A stretch of DNA of 64,000 nt from Gloeophyllum trabeum ATCC 11539 (taxonomy: Eukaryota > Basidiomycota > Agaricomycetes > Gloeophyllales > Gloeophyllaceae): NCBI RefSeq assembly GCF_000344685.1, contig NW_006920411.1, positions 615,426-679,425 of the forward strand. Reading direction: 5' to 3'. This document shows positions 37,764-49,703 of the stretch, piece after piece; position 1 is the first letter of the stretch; the number at the start of each line of letters is the position of its first letter. The notes beneath the pieces are model-generated. The model made no database searches, was not told where the DNA came from, and saw nothing but the letters and a program-made list of their open reading frames with translations. A program made the translations under genes and the position numbers.

Positions 37764-39410
37764 ATGGAGTTCGAGTCTGCACACAACGCCGTCCACTTTG
37801 ACTCGCCGTACACTGCCTATTCAGACTCGTCCTCGGCGCCCCGCACCCCGTCCCCGCACTCCGGCCACCCGGAGGACATCATGGCGTCCCCGCCGACCTA
37901 CAAGTCCTCCTTCGACCTCGACCCGCTCCGCAACATCCTGCACGAGCAGCAGCACATGGACGACGCCGTCCACCCCGTCTGGCACATCCAGGGCGGCCCG
38001 CTCGGCTTCCAGCCCCCGCCACAGCAGCCCCGCGCCTCGCTGCTCTCGGAGCTCTACGACCACGACCTCCCCCAGGACGCGTCGCTCCCCGGCACGCCGC
38101 ACTCGGACATGTACGGCAGCCCCGCCGAGCCCAGCTACGGCCCGCTCCCCGGCGACTACCACCCGCACATGCACGCGTCCCCCCACCACCCGCTCCAGCG
38201 GCACCCGCACGACGTCGGCATGATCCGCCGCGCCACCTTCCCCTACGTCCGCCAGGACCACGCCTCCCCGACGCTCTTCGGCCCCGACGGCGCCCTCGGC
38301 CCGTACCAGAGCCGCGCGGACGCGCTCTACGGCGAGCCCCTCCCCATCTCCGCCGAGCCCCCCGTCCTCCAGCGCCACCAGGTCTACCAGCACTCCCCGC
38401 ACGCCTCCTACCACGAATTCCCCCCGCCCGACGACTCCATCAAGCTCGAAGAGCCCGCCCACGTCATCGTCCCCTCCCAGCAGTACTACCACCGCATCCC
38501 CCACATGGCCCAGCACCCCCACCAGCACTCGTATCCATACCCGCCCCAGCTCCCCGTCCAGCACACCGACGACGCCGCCTCCAAAGAGACACAGTTCCTC
38601 CGCCGCCGCTGCAACAACTGCCACACCACAGAGCCCCCCTCCTGGCGCCGCTCCACCCTCAACCCGGGCAAGATCGTCTGCAACAAGTGCGGGCTCTACG
38701 AGCGCACCCACCTGCGCCCGCGCCCCCTGCGTTTCGACGAGCTCCGCGCCGGCGGCAAGGGCCGCAAGGCCAGCGGCGCCATGGCCGGCGTGCAGCGCAA
38801 GCCGAGCCCAAAGGTGAAGAAGGAGGCCGCCGCGGGCGCACCAGCCACCGGCGGCGGGGCCATCTCCCGCCGCGGGAGCGTGAGCAGCACCGCGAGCTCG
38901 GTGCACTCTGGCAGCGGAGTCAGCGACTGGGATGATAACGGTCAGCAGCCCCCCTCTGTCCCCTCTTCCCGACCGTCCAATTAAACCTGCTTTCCGCCCG
39001 CAGTGTCCGTCTACTCGACCGGCTCGAACCCGCCCTCGTCGTACCCCTCGCCCGCCGCGCAGACGTACCCGATGCGCGACTCTGCCAGCGCGTCGCCGCC
39101 GTCCTCGGCCGCGGGCATCCGCCTCCCGCCCGCGCCGATGAGCGACCTGCACGCGCACTCGCCGCTGCAGCACGCCGTCGCGCTCGGCGGGTCGCCGCAG
39201 CCCGCGGGCGCGGAGCTGCGCCCGAAGAGCCAGACGAGCCCCGCGTACGAGTACGAGCGCGCGGGCGACGCGTTCCTGCGCCGCGGGTCGCTGCCCGTGC
39301 CGCTTTCCGGCCACGCCGCGTACGGGCGCGAGACGGGGTGGGTGCCCGTCGCACCCGCGCCGCCGCCGGGCGAGGAGGCGGAGCGGCAGAGCCCCGAGGC
39401 GATGGCGTGA
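37764..39410 (+). CDS. GATA-type zinc finger transcription factor
   Basis: A nuclear DNA-binding protein with one GATA finger. Exons: 37764-38940 and 39004-39410 (527 aa). The finger near residues 286-310 reads CNNCHTTEPPSWRRS...GKIVCNKCGLYERTH, spacing C-X2-C-X19-C-X2-C, followed by a basic tail RPRPLRFDEL and a KGRKASGAMAGVQRKPSPKVKK patch; the long loop and NKCGL box are seen in basidiomycete GATA factors. The rest is rich in His, Pro, Gln and Ser with no other domain. Codon use is extremely C/G-biased in the third position, which also makes the antisense frame open for 550 codons. It is isolated in a 13.6-kb stretch free of other genes. Targets cannot be inferred; nitrogen, light and fruiting regulators are all in this family. 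Confidence 0.92.
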
Positions 39411-42400
39411 GCTCGTTCGACGACCCCCTTCTGGCGTCGCGCCTCCACCCCCCGCCCCCCCGCCCCTCTCCACTGTTTATAGTGCAAAAACGGAACATCA
39501 CTGTATCGACTACAACCATTGGATACCTCCCGCCGCCCCCGCTGGCTTTACGCTTTCTTGTATCTTATTGCCTTGCCCTTGCCCTCCGCCCGCCCTCCTT
39601 GCAGCAAAACCCGTCCCGCGCGTGTCTTATCAATTGTTTATTATCTTTGCATTTTCCGCGGACGTATACCTCGTGGCGCTCTCCTCCCCGTTGTTGGCTT
39701 AACGTTATTTATCTCGCGACTCTACTGCAGTGCTCGGTGTTCATACATTCGCATCATCTCATCTCGTATCGTATCGGCGGTAAAGGTCGTTGTTATTATC
39801 TATTGGTCGGGCTCTGTCTCTCTGTCTGCTCCTTTGTACTAGTATCTTACTTGCAGCATTTTCGGCGTAGTACCCGGTGTTTTGATAGACAGACGTACGC
39901 GTAGTGGTGTAGATGGAACGAAATGGAATCGTAAAGTTGAATTCCTATCCTTGAGATTGAAAGCCTCTACACATCCATCCAGACTCGACTCGGAGAGGTC
40001 CTGTGGCTCTGAGAACGCGATCGAGATGCGGGGCGGGTCTGACTTTGTGCGTTCTCACGCGGCGGATACCATGGTTCTTCGTGCTGTTGTCAGATAATCT
40101 GCGTACCTCGCCCCGCGGAGGAGACGGGGCCACACTGGACTGTGGACACAGATCGTTCCTGTCGGGGCTTCATTTCCGCTCGACGTCCGGGTTTCGTATT
40201 ATGAATCGCGTTTCCGAGTCTACACTTGGTACATATCGCAGTGCGGGATAAAGTTGGGAGCCAAGCCAAGCATCTCTCGGGCATGGAGGAGGCCTGCGCG
40301 GACTTGGACTCCGAGAGCCACCAGCCTCAGGAGATTCCTTTTTCTCGAGGGCGGCCCGGGCGGGCGCGGTCCAGAGCTCGGAGACCGACCGGCCGCCCCG
40401 TGCGCGCGTTATCTGGGTTCTTCTGTCTTGCGTGGGCGAGGTACGATGATACGTTATTTGGGCTCGAGAAGGAGGGGGAGGGGAAGTGCTTCTCTCAGGG
40501 CGGGTTTCGTGTTTCAGGTGGCTGGTGCGTCCCCGCGCCCGATCGCGCACGGGGCTTGCCTGGTGGAGAGATAACGCGACCGGTATGGTGCTGCAGGTCA
40601 GGTTATCTTCAAATTTGCGCGGTTGGTCTGAATCCGTATGTTTTCCTCGACGTCGACGCAGGCAGAGGGTGCGTTTCATGTTTGAAGTGCGAGGAGCCAG
40701 AGGGGGGGCGGCTGTGCGCCTGATGATACGGTGGGTCTGCTGTATTACTCCTCCTCAATCTGGCAAACCTTACGTCGAGGACGCCGGGAGCCAATGGCGC
40801 GCGAGGGGGCGGTGCGCTCGCGCGATTAATTTGATGGGGCTCGACATCATGCATCATCGTCATCATGGCCTGGGTACCAGTGATCTGCGATGGGCCGGTG
40901 TGGCCCGGGCGAGCGAGTTTGGTGGTGTGGCGTGAGTACGACAGGATCTTTGACGCGCGGAAGTATTTCGTGCATGTATTCGCGGGAGGAGCGAAGAAAT
41001 GGAGAACGGAGAGCTGGTGAACGTGAAGGGGGGGGGGGCAGGGGGAGGGTAAACATATCGCGAGTGGATCCTGCATCAGGATCGGGGGAGACTGGACGCC
41101 CGCGTTTCAGATACCTACCCTACCTGCTCGCTGCACATAGCTAGCTAGAGAAAGGCTAAATGCACAAACTGCCTGCGGCTTTTTTGCGCAGTGACTACGG
41201 TGGAGGAAATCCACTTGGCGAGACGGGACGGGGTTGGTGCGCGAAGCATGTATACTAGTCCAAGTCCCGCTTGCGGCCTAAGTGATTGGTACTTACTGGG
41301 CTCTGAACCCGCTAACCTCAGCCTGAGGCCCGAGGGCGGAATGCTAGTGGTTGCTATAATCGACCGATGGGGATATCCCCTAAGCGGAGTATGCAGAGGG
41401 AGTGTCAGTTTGTAGATAGGCACAGATGGAGCGTGAAGGGGGGGAACAGATGCGCTGCGTCGTCAGGCGCACAGCAACGCAGGTAAAGGAATCCGATCTC
41501 CAGAACGTACAAAGGCGCGCAAGCCCCTGCGCTCGGGCAAAGAGCACTGGGTCGCCGACGCGTGGTGCTTAGCGCGCCCCAATGCCTAACGGGAACTAAG
41601 AATACGAGCTAGCTACAGAGCTCGATCGCGATGGGCCGTCGGGGAACGGAGCGGGGGTGGTAGGCGCCGATCTGGTGATGCACGGCACACTGTGCATCCG
41701 AGTCCTGCAGACCAAAGTAGTGCACCTGGGTGAGGGGATTTGGACTCTGTGGCGTGGTGGTGGGTAGTGGATGTACGCAAACATCCCGCAGTGGTAATCT
41801 CATACACGGATGCCACTCGCCAATTACACACGGCGCAGGGTGCGCCGGGCCAGGGAATCTCTAGAGGAGCCAGAGCCATTAATTAATTATAAACGGATCA
41901 ATCAAGGAAGACGATGCAAAGATACAGTACCGTTGATAATACAATCCCGGCAACTTGATAATGGGGGTTTACCTACACTGGCGGGCCGTAAGGAAGCAGG
42001 TATGCTGCAATGGATCCCGCGCAATATCACTGGCCGGGCCGTGGATCTGTTCGAGTTCACTATCACCTATATATTACCACAGCTTTGACGGTCAGGAAAG
42101 ATAGAAGGCGGGCACCCTTGGATCAGGGATGAACCTGCAGTTGAATGGACTCGTAAATTCGTAATCGCAGCTTAGAATAGGGATCAGTCAGATGCGATGG
42201 GGTGGCTTGGCTGTGATAATGGTGTAAATATCACTGACCGGAACATAGGCAGCTTGAGCTGAATCTGTTCAAGTAAAGCCGTTGAGGGATTGAGTACAAG
42301 ATGGAAGGCTCCGGCAGTGCAGGGATCGGGGAAATGGTATTCCTTGGCTTGACTGTAGGGTGATACCTACTCTTGATTGTGATTGGTATACTAGTCAGTC

Positions 42401-42563
42401 AAGCGGGTTGCCAGTGCAAGTGTGGCTGCGTATGTGGTAACATTTCACCTGAGTGCATCTTGGATTAGGTGGGCAGCGGGACCGACGATGTTGGCGCGGG
42501 CGCCTCCCCGACTCGCATGGAGCAGTTCCTGTCCCTTTCAAGTTCGACCTGTATTGGTACACC
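39411..42563. other. Intergenic, 3.2 kb downstream of the GATA gene
   Basis: The first part (39.4-39.9 kb) is pyrimidine-rich with T-runs and is probably the 3' UTR and terminator region of the GATA gene. Beyond that I see only short frames. A G-run occurs at about 41030-41038. No gene, RNA gene or repeat with clear ends was recognised. Confidence 0.5.
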
Positions 42564-43495
42564 AGGACCCCTGAAAATACCGATAGATGCCGGTGCCAGT
42601 CCGGACAAAAATCGCGGTCTCGAGCCCTCCATGCCAGACGCCATCCGGACAAGGATGGACGACCGAACTGGCCATCCCGGTTTTACAGTCCGGACACCGG
42701 TCATGACTGAGCTACCATGCCGGTTACAGTCCGGACACGGCTGTGTGGCAAGTTGGCAACGGACTGGCCCAATGTATTTACCCTTTGTAGTACATGTATT
42801 TTAACCCAAATATGGCTGAGGTTTGTCCCAACCTGTCATTGTGTACCGTCGCGTAGCCTCGTGTAGCCCTTATTTGCACTGTGATATATAGTTTCTAGTA
42901 TGTAGCACAATGGGCTCCGATGTCCAGTGGCTGAATGTGGCTGAGATCAGGACGCTGTATTGTCAAAGTTTCGCTACACCATCACCACTTTACATGACTC
43001 TGGAAGCATGGATGACGCCCACAATACTTAACGTGTGCGCTTCGAGCTCGTTCATATGGGGTACAGCAGTCTCAGCGGGATTCACATTAGGGCATGGTAG
43101 ACATTGACCTCACGGAAGAGGTGGACATCTCATTCAATCCCAAGGATTGGATTGGGATAAAGGCAAAATGAATGCCACACTCCAGGGTCTGGACTCGGAT
43201 GGGGAGGAGGATGGTTGATGGGAGTGGGCGGCCTTCGTGAATTCTGTCGCTTCATTGACTGCATTCGAGTCCTAGTACGATTACTGATACATTGTACAGT
43301 GTTCTAATGAGTTGATAGGCGAGAAAACCTTTTTTCCTGTTTTTTCAGACGCCGGTGCATTAGTCCGGACAAAAATCGGCCCCTTCGGGAGGCCGGTATT
43401 TTATGCGGACAAAAATGCGGGGGGGAGCCTCAGACAATCCAGACATGGAAATTTTGAGTCTCGCACCGGCATTTATCAGTATTTTCAGGGGTCCT
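42564..43495. mobile_element. Non-autonomous hAT-like DNA transposon, 932 bp
   Basis: The ends form an imperfect inverted repeat of about 36 bp: left AGGACCCCTGAAAATAC then CGATAGATGCCGGTGC, right the complement with about 3 mismatches. The element is flanked by a perfect 8-bp direct repeat GGTACACC (42556-42563 and 43496-43503), the target-duplication length of hAT elements. No transposase is encoded; the longest internal frame is about 65 codons. Copies of GTCCGGAC or a close variant occur at 42599, 42643, 42687, 42729, 43363 and 43405, several followed by AAAAATC, typical of subterminal repeats. A second internal copy of GCCGGTGC..AGTCCGGAC at 43351 in the same orientation as the left end suggests an internal rearrangement or nested end. 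Confidence 0.82.
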
Positions 43496-45499
43496 GGTAC
43501 ACCGCGGACTTGCAGCAGAAGGAGCTACCCCACCGAACCGCCGGCTATGAGTGGATCGAACCTGACAGGATGTTGATGAAAGAAGGGAACTCGCGCGAGC
43601 ACTGCAGAGGAACCAAAGAGGAACCTCCTCAGTCTTCCGGGCGCAAAGGTACTCCGGACACGATGCCATGTAGCGCTGACAACCAGACGAGATCACACCT
43701 CCCGCGTCGACCGGAGCGAAGCAGGAAGAAGGGCAGAACGACTCTGTCAAGCCGACGTCGACGAAGCACGTGCGGATGGACGGATCGATCCTCATCAGCT
43801 TCGCTAATATACTTAGGCACGGGAGGGTGTGGCATATCGAGCCACATATGTCGAGAAGTTTGAGGGACGGCCTGAAATTCGGACAAGTCAAGTGCGGCGA
43901 TGCATGACTCTTAGATTTGTTTGTTGCTTGCGGCAGGCGGTCTTCAGACTGTGGAAACTACTCGCGTACAGGGGGGAGCGCAGGATGTGGCAAAGAACTT
44001 GTATTCTTGCACGACCGCCTTGTGCGAGATCGTGCGGCAAGGGGGGGAAACTGGGAATTTCGGCGGGCGCACACAATGCCGAGGAGCATGACCCAAGCAA
44101 CATTCTTTATCCACGTCGCCGCATTACACCCAGCGACGAGCGACGGTACGCGAGGGACGTCTGGCCCAGTGAGCAGAGCGATAACAAGGGCTAGGACAAT
44201 CCGGGCGCGATCTCGGCACTGCCTCCCGCGAACGTGACGGTGCTCGGTCGAGTCCGCGCGTCTGACTCTGAGGTCATCTTTGGGTCATCCGCCCTGTCCT
44301 CGCTGCAATCTGGCTAGAATCGAGATATGCGCCCGCTGATCACACGGCTACTAGCAGATCTGCACGCTCAGATGCTGCCTCGCTGCGTGTCTTTGTCGCA
44401 ACCTGCTGAAAGACGGAGGATCCCTCTGAACGCCAGTCTCGTCTCCAGTAAACTCGCGGGCGGTGCTCGATGGACTGCATCAACTGTGCCGAACAAATGT
44501 TGAGTTATCTATCTCGTGGGTAGAAAACTCGTCATTTCCTCATGACCGCAGTGCACTATCAGATGCACATGCCACCACAAATTCATTTACGTCTTGCCCT
44601 CTCATATGGCCTTCAAATTGAGATAAACGATACCGGGGGCGGCGCGAAGAACGTTCGACGAACGTGTTCGACGTCGACCCACCCTGACTTGCCTCTCGCG
44701 CCTCTACAGCCTACAGCTATTCAGGTAAATATCCAAAAGCCTCAATATTCTAGCGAGCGTGTGTCATTTGCTCATAACCCTCGGGAGGACATGATAGATC
44801 GATCACCATTCACTATGTAGTGATGTGATTGCACCTCAGCAAACGATCTGGATCCAAACATCAGCCACGCGCGACCCTGTCAATGTCAATGTCAATTCAG
44901 CCACGATACCCTCGATCCGGTTAGCTATGAGTACGTAGATACGAGCTAAATGACAGTATTAGTATTGCTGCCATCCACCAGCGCAACACGATCATCAACA
45001 ATTCAATGTGTGGATAACGGATACACAGGATAGATAGCACAAACACCAACAATCCAGTCCGCTCGATTCGCGCGCAAAGTGACCTGTCTGGCACGTCCAA
45101 AATATAGCCGAAAGCGTCGGTCTGCCCCATTGACGTGTGAGAGACGCAACACCGGTCCTGTATTCCGAACGGCGGGTGCCTCCAGAAATGCCCCTGCGTT
45201 AGTAGTATTCCTCCTCCTTGTCTCCGGCTCCCCAGATGTCGAGAAGCACCACGGGCAGCCTCCCAAGGCACGCCATAATACAGCGGAAGACGCGCGAAGC
45301 TTCCCCTGCAGCGGAGGCCAAGAATTCAAACTCTGTTACCTTAACTCCCCCTCGCGAATTCGCTTCGGCGGCAATACCAGTACCGCTTCATTCATCCGCT
45401 CATTCAGGTGCTACTGAGTCCCCCCGACTATAGCCCGGGCCCTGGGAGCCCGCGAGGGAGAACAGGGGTGCAGGCCCACGTCCAAGGGCCTCTCTCTCC
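43496..45499. other. Intergenic, 2 kb
   Basis: No gene is supported. A short tandem AATGTC repeat is present at about 44880-44895. The right end should contain the 3' region of the NTF2-like gene on the minus strand. Confidence 0.5.
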
Positions 45500-46758
45500 C
45501 TACACCGGATGTCCGACGCCTCCGCCCGACGCGCGAAGCGAATAGCTGGAGACTGACGAGCGCAGGTACCGGAGGGCGTGCCGGGCGTAGGAAGCGGCAG
45601 GCGTCAGGCCCGGCTCTACATGTCCTCCTCGCCCCAGTTCGATGTCACCTGCGCTTGCTCGGCTGCGCGCACGCTCCGTGCCTTCCGCGGGGCTTACGCC
45701 CAGTACGCGGGATATGCTGGACAGCGCGCCGCCGACGACGCGCGCGCCGACCCACTGCGCGAGTGCGCCGCCCGGGAGGAGGCTGAGCAGGTCCTTGACG
45801 TCCCAGAAGTCGCGGTGGTGCGTGATCAGCCCGGATTCGTTGAACCGAAGCCTGGTGAGCACGTGTAGCTGTAAGTGCAGGGGGCTGGGGAGGAGGAAGT
45901 TGAGCAAGGGGACGGAGAGGGCTGGGTCGCTTGGGTGGGCGTAGGTGGCTGGGTGGGAGGAGTTCTCGTGTGTAAGCGGTAGGGCGAGGGAGAAGGATGT
46001 GGGCGTGCTGGGGTGGGTGAATCGGCCGACTGTTGAGGCTGCCAGCCTGTCGGTATGGAGGCCTGGGAGTATTAAGATATTGAAAGTATGTTCGATTATA
46101 CATTGTCTATGACCATCTGTGCGCCGTTCGTCAGTACATGGCTCTGGAGTAAAAGTGTTCGTTGCGGCGGCCCTGACATTGTACTCACCAAAGCTTTCGC
46201 TCTCTGTGATTTCGCCCACCTCCGTCCAGACCCGTAGCGCCTGGAATAGACTATCGCTCGCGGCATCCCCTTCTAACAGATGTTGCTTGCCGAACAGCGT
46301 ATACAGTACAACTATGGGCCTGGGTACATCTAGTCTAGACAGGCGGTTCGTCAAGGAGTAAATGTCACACAGGACTGAACGCGACGTTGCGGTCAATAAT
46401 GGATTTTCGTAGCTGTCAAGCCCGCATTCCAGGCGTCAGCAGTAGGCCAAGTAATACGGGATATCACTCACACTAGAAGAAACATTGATTTGCCCTCAGT
46501 ACTCAGCTTTGCGGCGGGTGATGGACAAGTCGGTTACGCACCGGCGTTTGATTCATAGTACCTTTCTATCGCGTCCAGGGTAGAGTGTCGACCGTCCCCG
46601 TCTCCGTAGACCAGGTCGCACACCTCCAATGCCGTCGCACGCCCCGACACGATCGACAGATCGCCCGTTGCGGCGGTCAGCGTGGACTTTGCTTCGGACG
46701 GCGCTGCAGATCTCGAGCGACCGGTGCTGGGGAATGCAACAGAGTTTGTGTTCTCCAT
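45500..46758 (-). CDS. NTF2/SnoaL-like fold protein of unknown function
   Basis: A protein of about 350 aa with an NTF2-like (SnoaL-like) alpha+beta cone in its middle: LDAIERYYESNA, YENPLLTATSRSVLCDIYSL, a long segment to CIIEHTFNILILPG, then LRFNESGLITHHRDFWDVKD, the usual end of the fold. The C-terminal 80 residues (after LLPGGALAQWVGARVVGG) are Ser/Arg-rich. Exons: 46758-46538 (or 46542), 46412-46185, 46106-45500. The junction at the first intron is ambiguous: either a donor GTAACC at 46537 with a 125-nt intron, or two ordinary introns around a single nucleotide exon (see findings). No catalytic residue can be named. Head-to-head with the ketopantoate reductase gene. Confidence 0.7.
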
Positions 46759-46994
46759 AGTCGCTATGCCTGCAATAGTTTAAGTGCAGGAGACTTGGAC
46801 TGGTGCAGATGGCGAGGAATGGTGTATAGGACAGACGCCATGGATGGCAGGCGAGCGCCACCAAGGGCGGCAGCAATCACATGTAATGCGCGCGGAGTGG
46901 GGCGGCCCGATTAGGCAGGTGCTCTCGTTCAAGAATAACAGTCGGCTGCTATCTGCGTTCTCATCGACTCATTCCACACACGCAGCTCGCACGC
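46759..46994. promoter_or_regulatory. Shared divergent promoter, NTF2-like gene / ketopantoate reductase
   Basis: The start codons of two divergent genes are 236 bp apart, so their promoters share this interval. No core motif was assigned with confidence. Confidence 0.45.
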
Positions 46995-49411
46995 ATGCTG
47001 GATATCTGTGTTGTCGGCTTGGGGGGTAGGCTTTGCTTTGCGTTGCTTGCTTAGGAGGGCATGCGGTTACTGAACGCGGCGCCACAGCGATCGGGACGAT
47101 ATACGCCTACGCGCTTGAGCGCTCCGGGCAGGCCAGGGTGACGGCGGTATGTCGGTGCGTACCTAGCCGCTCGTTTTGCGTAAAAGTCCGCCGTTGGGCT
47201 CCCTGTGTCTTCTTGTTTCGGGTATTGGTGTGTCGGCTGACCGAAAAAATCGTAGCTCGAACTACGGGGTTGTTTCTAGTCAGTCCCTGCACACAAGTTG
47301 ACGGGTGAAACATGTCATTCATGCCCGGATACTATCTGATGTAAGGGAGGGGGTTGGACGTCAGCTCCGACCAGCTGGGAAGTGCTGAGGCCTGGAAGCC
47401 TTACAGAGGTGGGCTCTTCTCTACCACAGCATTCCCTCTCAGGCACAAAGCGTTCTTCAGTTCTATCCATGTTTTCTAGAAGACTTGATCACCCATACTG
47501 ACACTTTTTCATGGGTCCAGTGGTATCTAGCGCTGATGACGCGGCCGATCGTAACTACCGTTTCATCCTGTGCTGCTTCAAGTAAGTTCTCCGCTCCTTG
47601 ACGAATTCATTAAACCCGCAGTGTCCGTGAGACCGAGCGCGATTGGCACGGCCTTCATGTTCCAAAGCCTAATATGTCGGCGGATTTTTACTGACACGGT
47701 CTCTTAGATGTCTACCGGATGTCCAGGACACCCCGAGCCTCATCAAGCCTCTCCTGTCCAAGACCTCCGCGTTTGTGCTCATACAGAACGGCATCGGCAT
47801 TGAGGGAAGCCTCAGGGCCAGCGTTCCTGAAGCCACCACGATCATCTCGGGCTGCGCGTGGATTGACGCCACGGTCGTTGATGAAGGCACCAGAGTCCAT
47901 CAATCAAACGAGGTGAGTATCGACTATCATAGCTTGTCCTTCTGGTCTGCAGGGTCGAAGCTTAGTAGAACGAAGCTGCCACACGGTCGTCCGCACCATC
48001 CTCTGCGGTACCGTTCTGAAGTCCACTGGTACTGGACTGACATATTTTCTTAGGAACGATTGACTATTGGGTACCACCGGTCCCCGAGTCTCGACGCAGC
48101 GGCTGAGGCGGCTGCCCGTGAGTCGCTAGACTTGCTAGCCGACCTTCTCCGAGCTGGAAAGTGCCAGCCCGAAGTAACGGACAACATCGAGGCAGCAAGG
48201 TGGAGAAAAGTCCTGTGGTACGTGTCTGCAATCCTCGTCATGGATATCTCGACTATTTCGACAAATTGGCCACGCTCGTGCTCCAATTCTCTGAAGTGGA
48301 TGTTGTGAGTCGTACGAACGGCTACGCAGCAGAATTGGACACTCCTCGTGGACTCCAGTGTTGCCACATTAACATATCAAATGATCGGGAGGGCCGCAGG
48401 ACGTCGGTCCTCGTTCCGTCCGACGCCCGGTCGAGAACGCGCACCTGACAGCCAAAGATGGGTTTGCTGAGACCTGATTGTGTGTTCGCAGGGCTCTTCA
48501 CGCCCACTGTAACCTTCGGGTGGCGCGACAGAATCAGTCCTACCTCCATTCGTCGTCACCCTGATCACTTGGCCTTCACGCCCGGGCCGACAATATAGAG
48601 ACAGGCACCTATGTCTATTGACTCTGTTCTCAGACATATCCCTAACCAGGCTATATTCTACCTCTCATGAATCCCTGCTTAGCTCGTTATCAGTATTGCT
48701 ATCTTGGATGTGGCAACTGACGGGATCCTTATGTTTCCAGGAACGCGAGCTTCTCCACGCTATGTACTCTGACAAGAACCCCGGTAGCGGATATATTCTG
48801 CGCGGAAATACTCAATGACATGTTGCCCGTGGTTCGAGGAGTGATGACAGAGGTCAGATCTCACCCCTCAATGGAATCTCTAATTGGGTTATGCCCCAAG
48901 CCCTCTCCCTCGTCATATCGGTACTTTCCGCGACGGCGGTACGCTTACTTTAGACTTCGCCCCTCTCGCATAGGTTATTTCTGTGGCGCGCAAAGCGGAC
49001 GTGACCCCCTCCGAGCTGCCGGATGAAGTTGCGGAGCCTATCGTCCAGAAAGCGGTGGATGACTATAGTGATATCCACCTCAAGACAGGGGATAGTGCGG
49101 GCGCTCGTGTGCCCAGCACATTCAAGCCTTCCATGCTAGTAGACCTGGAAGCGGGGCGGCCGATCGAAGTGGAAGCTATTGTGGGTGGGGTGATAAGAAA
49201 AGCCCGAGAGCTTGCCGTTGAAACACCTCGGTATGTCCCATGAGTCTTCTCGCGCCTTCCTTCCCGTCCTTTCGCAGAAGTGGTTCCTGACTGTTTGTTA
49301 TGTCCCCTTGCCCCAACCGGTCCCCTCAAATGCTGGTCCAGCCTGGATCTCGTGTATGCAACACTGAAAGCTATTCAACGGAATATCCTGAAAGCTCGCG
49401 GAAGGCAATAG
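46995..49411 (+). CDS. 2-dehydropantoate 2-reductase (ketopantoate reductase)
   Basis: This NADPH enzyme reduces ketopantoate to pantoate in pantothenate/CoA synthesis (ApbA/PanE family). Ten exons: 46995-47025, 47088-47154, 47256-47278, 47346-47408, 47521-47581, 47708-47912, 48054-48217, 48741-48852, 48974-49230, 49342-49411 (350 aa). The dinucleotide motif is split by intron 1: VVGLGAIGTIYAYALERSG (GxGxxG). Further marks: FVLIQNGIGIE, the catalytic lysine and asparagine in WRKVLWNASFSTLCTL (junction of exons 7 and 8), and FKPSMLVDLEAGRPIEVEAI near the C-terminus. One exon is 23 nt. Intron 7 (48218-48740) is 523 nt, about ten times the local norm, yet its flanking residues fit the family exactly. 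No organelle signal is visible. Confidence 0.92.
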
Positions 49412-49703
49412 GCCCAGATGCCTGAACCTAGGGCGATCGGGGGTTGTGCATCTGACGACCCTGGCCTTCTAGGGTTATGCTTCTGTAGTAGTGCGTGCGG
49501 GTCGGGCACAAGTCCGCTGAACCTATGTTTATGGAGTAGGGATTAGCAATGTAGTACTATTTCTGTAGATTGACTTCGAGATTAACCATAATTGAGCGAC
49601 ACGTGTTTGGCTAAGTTGTTTGGCCTTGGCTGCTGTGGCTGCGACTTCGATTGTAACGCCCAACCGGTCTTGCGGACTTCCATCGTCACTGCAGTCATTC
49701 GGA

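Noticed and set aside
37821..39473. 550-codon minus-strand frame
   Set aside because: It is antisense to the GATA gene, whose third codon positions are nearly all G or C; such bias opens the opposite frame. The translation is repetitive Gly/Arg/Val without a domain.
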